Assembly (NCBI GenBank): GCA_963704835.1
Contig: CAVPHW010000013.1
Location: forward strand, 54,199 to 118,198
Direction: 5' to 3'
Length of the DNA: 64,000 nt
Source of the DNA: GCA-2746605 sp963704835
GTDB lineage: Bacteria; Bacteroidota; Ignavibacteria; Ignavibacteriales; Melioribacteraceae
Below the pieces are notes generated by a model. It did no database searches, was not told where the DNA came from, and saw only the letters and a list, made by a program, of their open reading frames with translations. Positions within the stretch are counted from its first letter, which is position 1. Every line of letters starts with the position of its first letter. The translations under genes were made by a program, and so were the position numbers. This document shows positions 62,685-64,000 of this stretch, in pieces.

Positions 62685-63104
62685 TCAAACATATTTCTTC
62701 ATCATTTCTCTTGCCTTCATCAATCTATCAGATAATTTAGTTGGTCCAACACCTGGAGCTTTTTCTTGATTATCATATCGTTCAAGAATTTCAACCTCCT
62801 TATTATATAATTTTTGCTTTCGATAAATAATTGCTAATTGTTCATAATACCAAGGGGCAACACCCCAACCTTTATCATTTGACTCGGCTTCAGTTGCATC
62901 AACACATTTAAGTAGGAGCTTAATGGCTTCTTCATTTTTATTATCTTTTTTAAGATTATTGATTATTTCAACGCTTTTGGTAAAATGTAGACCATTAACA
63001 TTTCCTTGAGAATTCTTAGTCACTAAAGGTGTAATAATTTTTGAAATATGCTTAGTATTATTGATTGATTTCTGATCGCTAAATAATTTCTTAAACCAAT
63101 TCAT
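62685..63104 (-). CDS. Hypothetical helical (TPR-like) protein
   Basis: This 139-residue protein has no signal peptide. A basic N-terminus (MNWFKKLFSD) is followed by helical repeats: EEAIKLLLKCVDATEAES, APWYYEQLAIIYRKQKLYNKEVEILERYD, and KLSDRLMKAREMMKK. The pattern of paired helices (W-YEQLAIIYRKQ) is TPR-like, and a C-terminal LSDRL-KARE ending is seen in a family of small hypothetical proteins. Function is unknown. It is a single-gene cassette between attC sites K and J. Confidence 0.75.
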   Translation of the reverse strand: MNWFKKLFSDQKSINNTKHISKIITPLVTKNSQGNVNGLHFTKSVEIINNLKKDNKNEEAIKLLLKCVDATEAESNDKGWGVAPWYYEQLAIIYRKQKLYNKEVEILERYDNQEKAPGVGPTKLSDRLMKAREMMKKYV

Positions 63105-63120
63105 AAAAGCCTCAGTAAAT

Positions 63121-63194
63121 GTATAACTAGTTGTTAAACACTAATTTTTATTTTTTCTAAAAGTTTACTAGGTATTCTTTTTTTTGCGTTAGGA
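63121..63194 (-). other. attC site K
   Basis: Minus reading TCCTAAC (1L, inside the preceding gene's 3' end) ... GTTTAAC-AACTA-GTTATAC, about 74 bases. The right-hand simple site is canonical (exact RYYYAAC, 5-base spacer). Confidence 0.65.
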
Positions 63195-63959
63195 TTTTGA
63201 AAAATTTCGTAAAAATTCACATAATCATTTTTCCCTAACTTACACAAACAAACGGCAGAAATATTTCCCCATTCTTTTTTTGCAAAAAGTGACTTTTGCT
63301 CGAATATAAAATTGTCAGTTTTATTCCAAAAATTTGTTTCACCTACAATGCTTGCTCAATATATTTTGTAGAATTTCCAATTGAAGAATTCGGAAAATAA
63401 AAAGTATATTAATTCTATTTGTTGATAGTTGTTTATAAACTTTATCTAGCTTACTTGATAATTCTAAAAAGCGTGGACGTGATGTTTTTGTTTTAAATTT
63501 ATGATTATCATCAGATAAAACAGATCTACTAGAAAAACTGTTTTTGTCTTCATATCTTTTTACTTCACCATAAATTTCATAATAGGAGACTTTCGATTTG
63601 AAATTACATCTCTTTGGGGGATTTGATAATGGTTTTAGCGTTATCGAACTTGATATATTGGAAATAGTTGGACAAACAGCAATTTCAGAAAATAATTCAG
63701 ATAATTGTTTTTCATCTTTTACACTTGAGATTTCACGACGATATGCATTGTGAGCATCTATCGAATTACTTTTTTTTATAAGTTTATCCAGATAATTATC
63801 AACTATCAGAAATATCTCTTTACCATTTTCAATTGCATATTCTTCACCAGTCTCCAAGAATTCAACAATACCGGTTGGTAATGTTTTTTTTGCTTTATTA
63901 TTTAACGTATTCCAAATTAAGTTGGAATTTCCTTTAATCGACTCTGATGTTTCTTGCAT
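63134..63959 (-). pseudogene. Unknown cassette protein, two frameshifts
   Basis: The first frame (63339-63959) gives 206 residues: KKTLPTGIVEFLETGEEYA, EIFLIVDNYLDKLIKKSNS, FLELSSKLDKVYKQLSTNRI. Shifting one base near 63393-63397 continues PNSSIGNSTKYIEQAL. A second shift near 63342-63350 continues GETNFWNKTDNFIFEQKSLF and ISAVCLCKLGKNDYVNFYEI to a TAA at 63134. The repaired product would be about 275 soluble residues of mixed alpha-beta type. I do not recognise the family. The stop lies inside the attC 2R core GTTTAAC, as for other cassettes in the array. Confidence 0.7.
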
Positions 63960-63987
63960 AAAGAATCACCAAATATTTATTTTTAGT

Positions 63988-64000
63988 GCATAACGGCGTT
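63988..64000 (-). other. attC site L, cut by the window edge
   Basis: Minus reading ...AACGCC-GTTATGC, 29 bases before the start of the last gene. The array therefore continues to the right. Confidence 0.55.

Larger units (their letters stand above)
50957..64000 (-). other. Integron-type gene-cassette array (CALIN or integron tail)
   Basis: About eleven consecutive minus-strand cassettes are each bounded by attC-like sites. The 1R core (GTTATRY/GTTATATGC, once GTTAGGT) lies from within 5 bases to about 80 bases upstream of a start codon (usually under 40), and an RYYYAAC-type left core lies at or just after the previous stop. Sites start at 51562, 52082, 53529, 55344, 57641, 58371, 59073, 60229, 60959, 62634, 63121 and 63988. 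A degenerate last site may lie at 50957-51010. No integrase or attI is seen; by orientation it would lie to the right of the window. Cargo is unrelated genes, as expected for cassettes. Confidence 0.8.

Noticed and set aside
1..64000. CRISPR array, rRNA or tRNA genes
   Set aside because: I scanned for regularly spaced direct repeats and for conserved rRNA or tRNA arms and saw none. The attC sites are imperfect, widely spaced and separated by genes.

Overview
The window is about two-thirds A+T and looks like a member of the Ignavibacteria (Bacteroidota/Chlorobiota side of the FCB group). The clearest support is a 1026-residue secreted protein (47824-50904) ending in a type A type IX secretion (T9SS) sorting domain with the 'FQNYPNPFNAAT' signature. 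Other support comes from the many Gram-negative envelope genes (TonB receptor, TolC, porin, MlaF) and from sigma-70-like promoters (TTGACA-17-TATATT) rather than the Bacteroidetes -33/-7 type. No rRNA, tRNA or CRISPR array was seen.

The left 25 kb is chromosomal. It carries radA and an mlaF-like ATPase; an OmpR-family two-component system divergent from an acidic repeat protein, with three TGTTAA repeats at exact 10-bp spacing between them; and a TetR-controlled ABC-2 drug-efflux operon (TetR, HlyD, ATPase, TolC, ATPase, two permeases). It continues with a TonB receptor flanked by small secreted alpha-beta-barrel proteins, a BrnT/BrnA-like toxin-antitoxin pair, a UbiA prenyltransferase, a luciferase-like oxidoreductase and a GH3 beta-glucosidase.

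The middle (26-51 kb) holds a small cassette-like cluster (a HabA-like protein, a HEPN/MNT pair and a serine hydrolase between attC-like sites). After it come an aldo/keto reductase, an MsbA-like exporter, rsmE, an acetate-uptake locus whose regulator fuses Cache, PAS, CBS and DUF294 nucleotidyltransferase domains, a radical SAM enzyme, a phosphatase / barrel protein / Ser-Thr kinase operon with a damaged kinase, deoC and the T9SS protein.

The right 13 kb (about 51.0-64.0 kb) is an integron-type gene-cassette array on the minus strand. About eleven cassettes are separated by attC-like sites, each with its 1R core (GTTAT..) a few tens of bases or less upstream of a gene start and its left half at or just after the previous stop. 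No integrase is visible. By gene orientation it would lie beyond the right edge; otherwise this is a CALIN (a cluster of attC sites lacking an integrase). Cargo includes two toxin-antitoxin pairs, an S41 peptidase, a serine hydrolase, a threonine-aldolase-like enzyme, a DHFR-like reductase and a methyltransferase. An IS110-family element (IS1111 type) sits in one attC site and has a strongly folded 3' non-coding segment that fits a bridge/seeker RNA.

Single-base frameshifts recur across the window (at least eight genes, several at A/T homopolymers). This suggests uncorrected sequencing indels in part, alongside real decay: IS256 and amidohydrolase remnants, and an internal deletion in the kinase gene.
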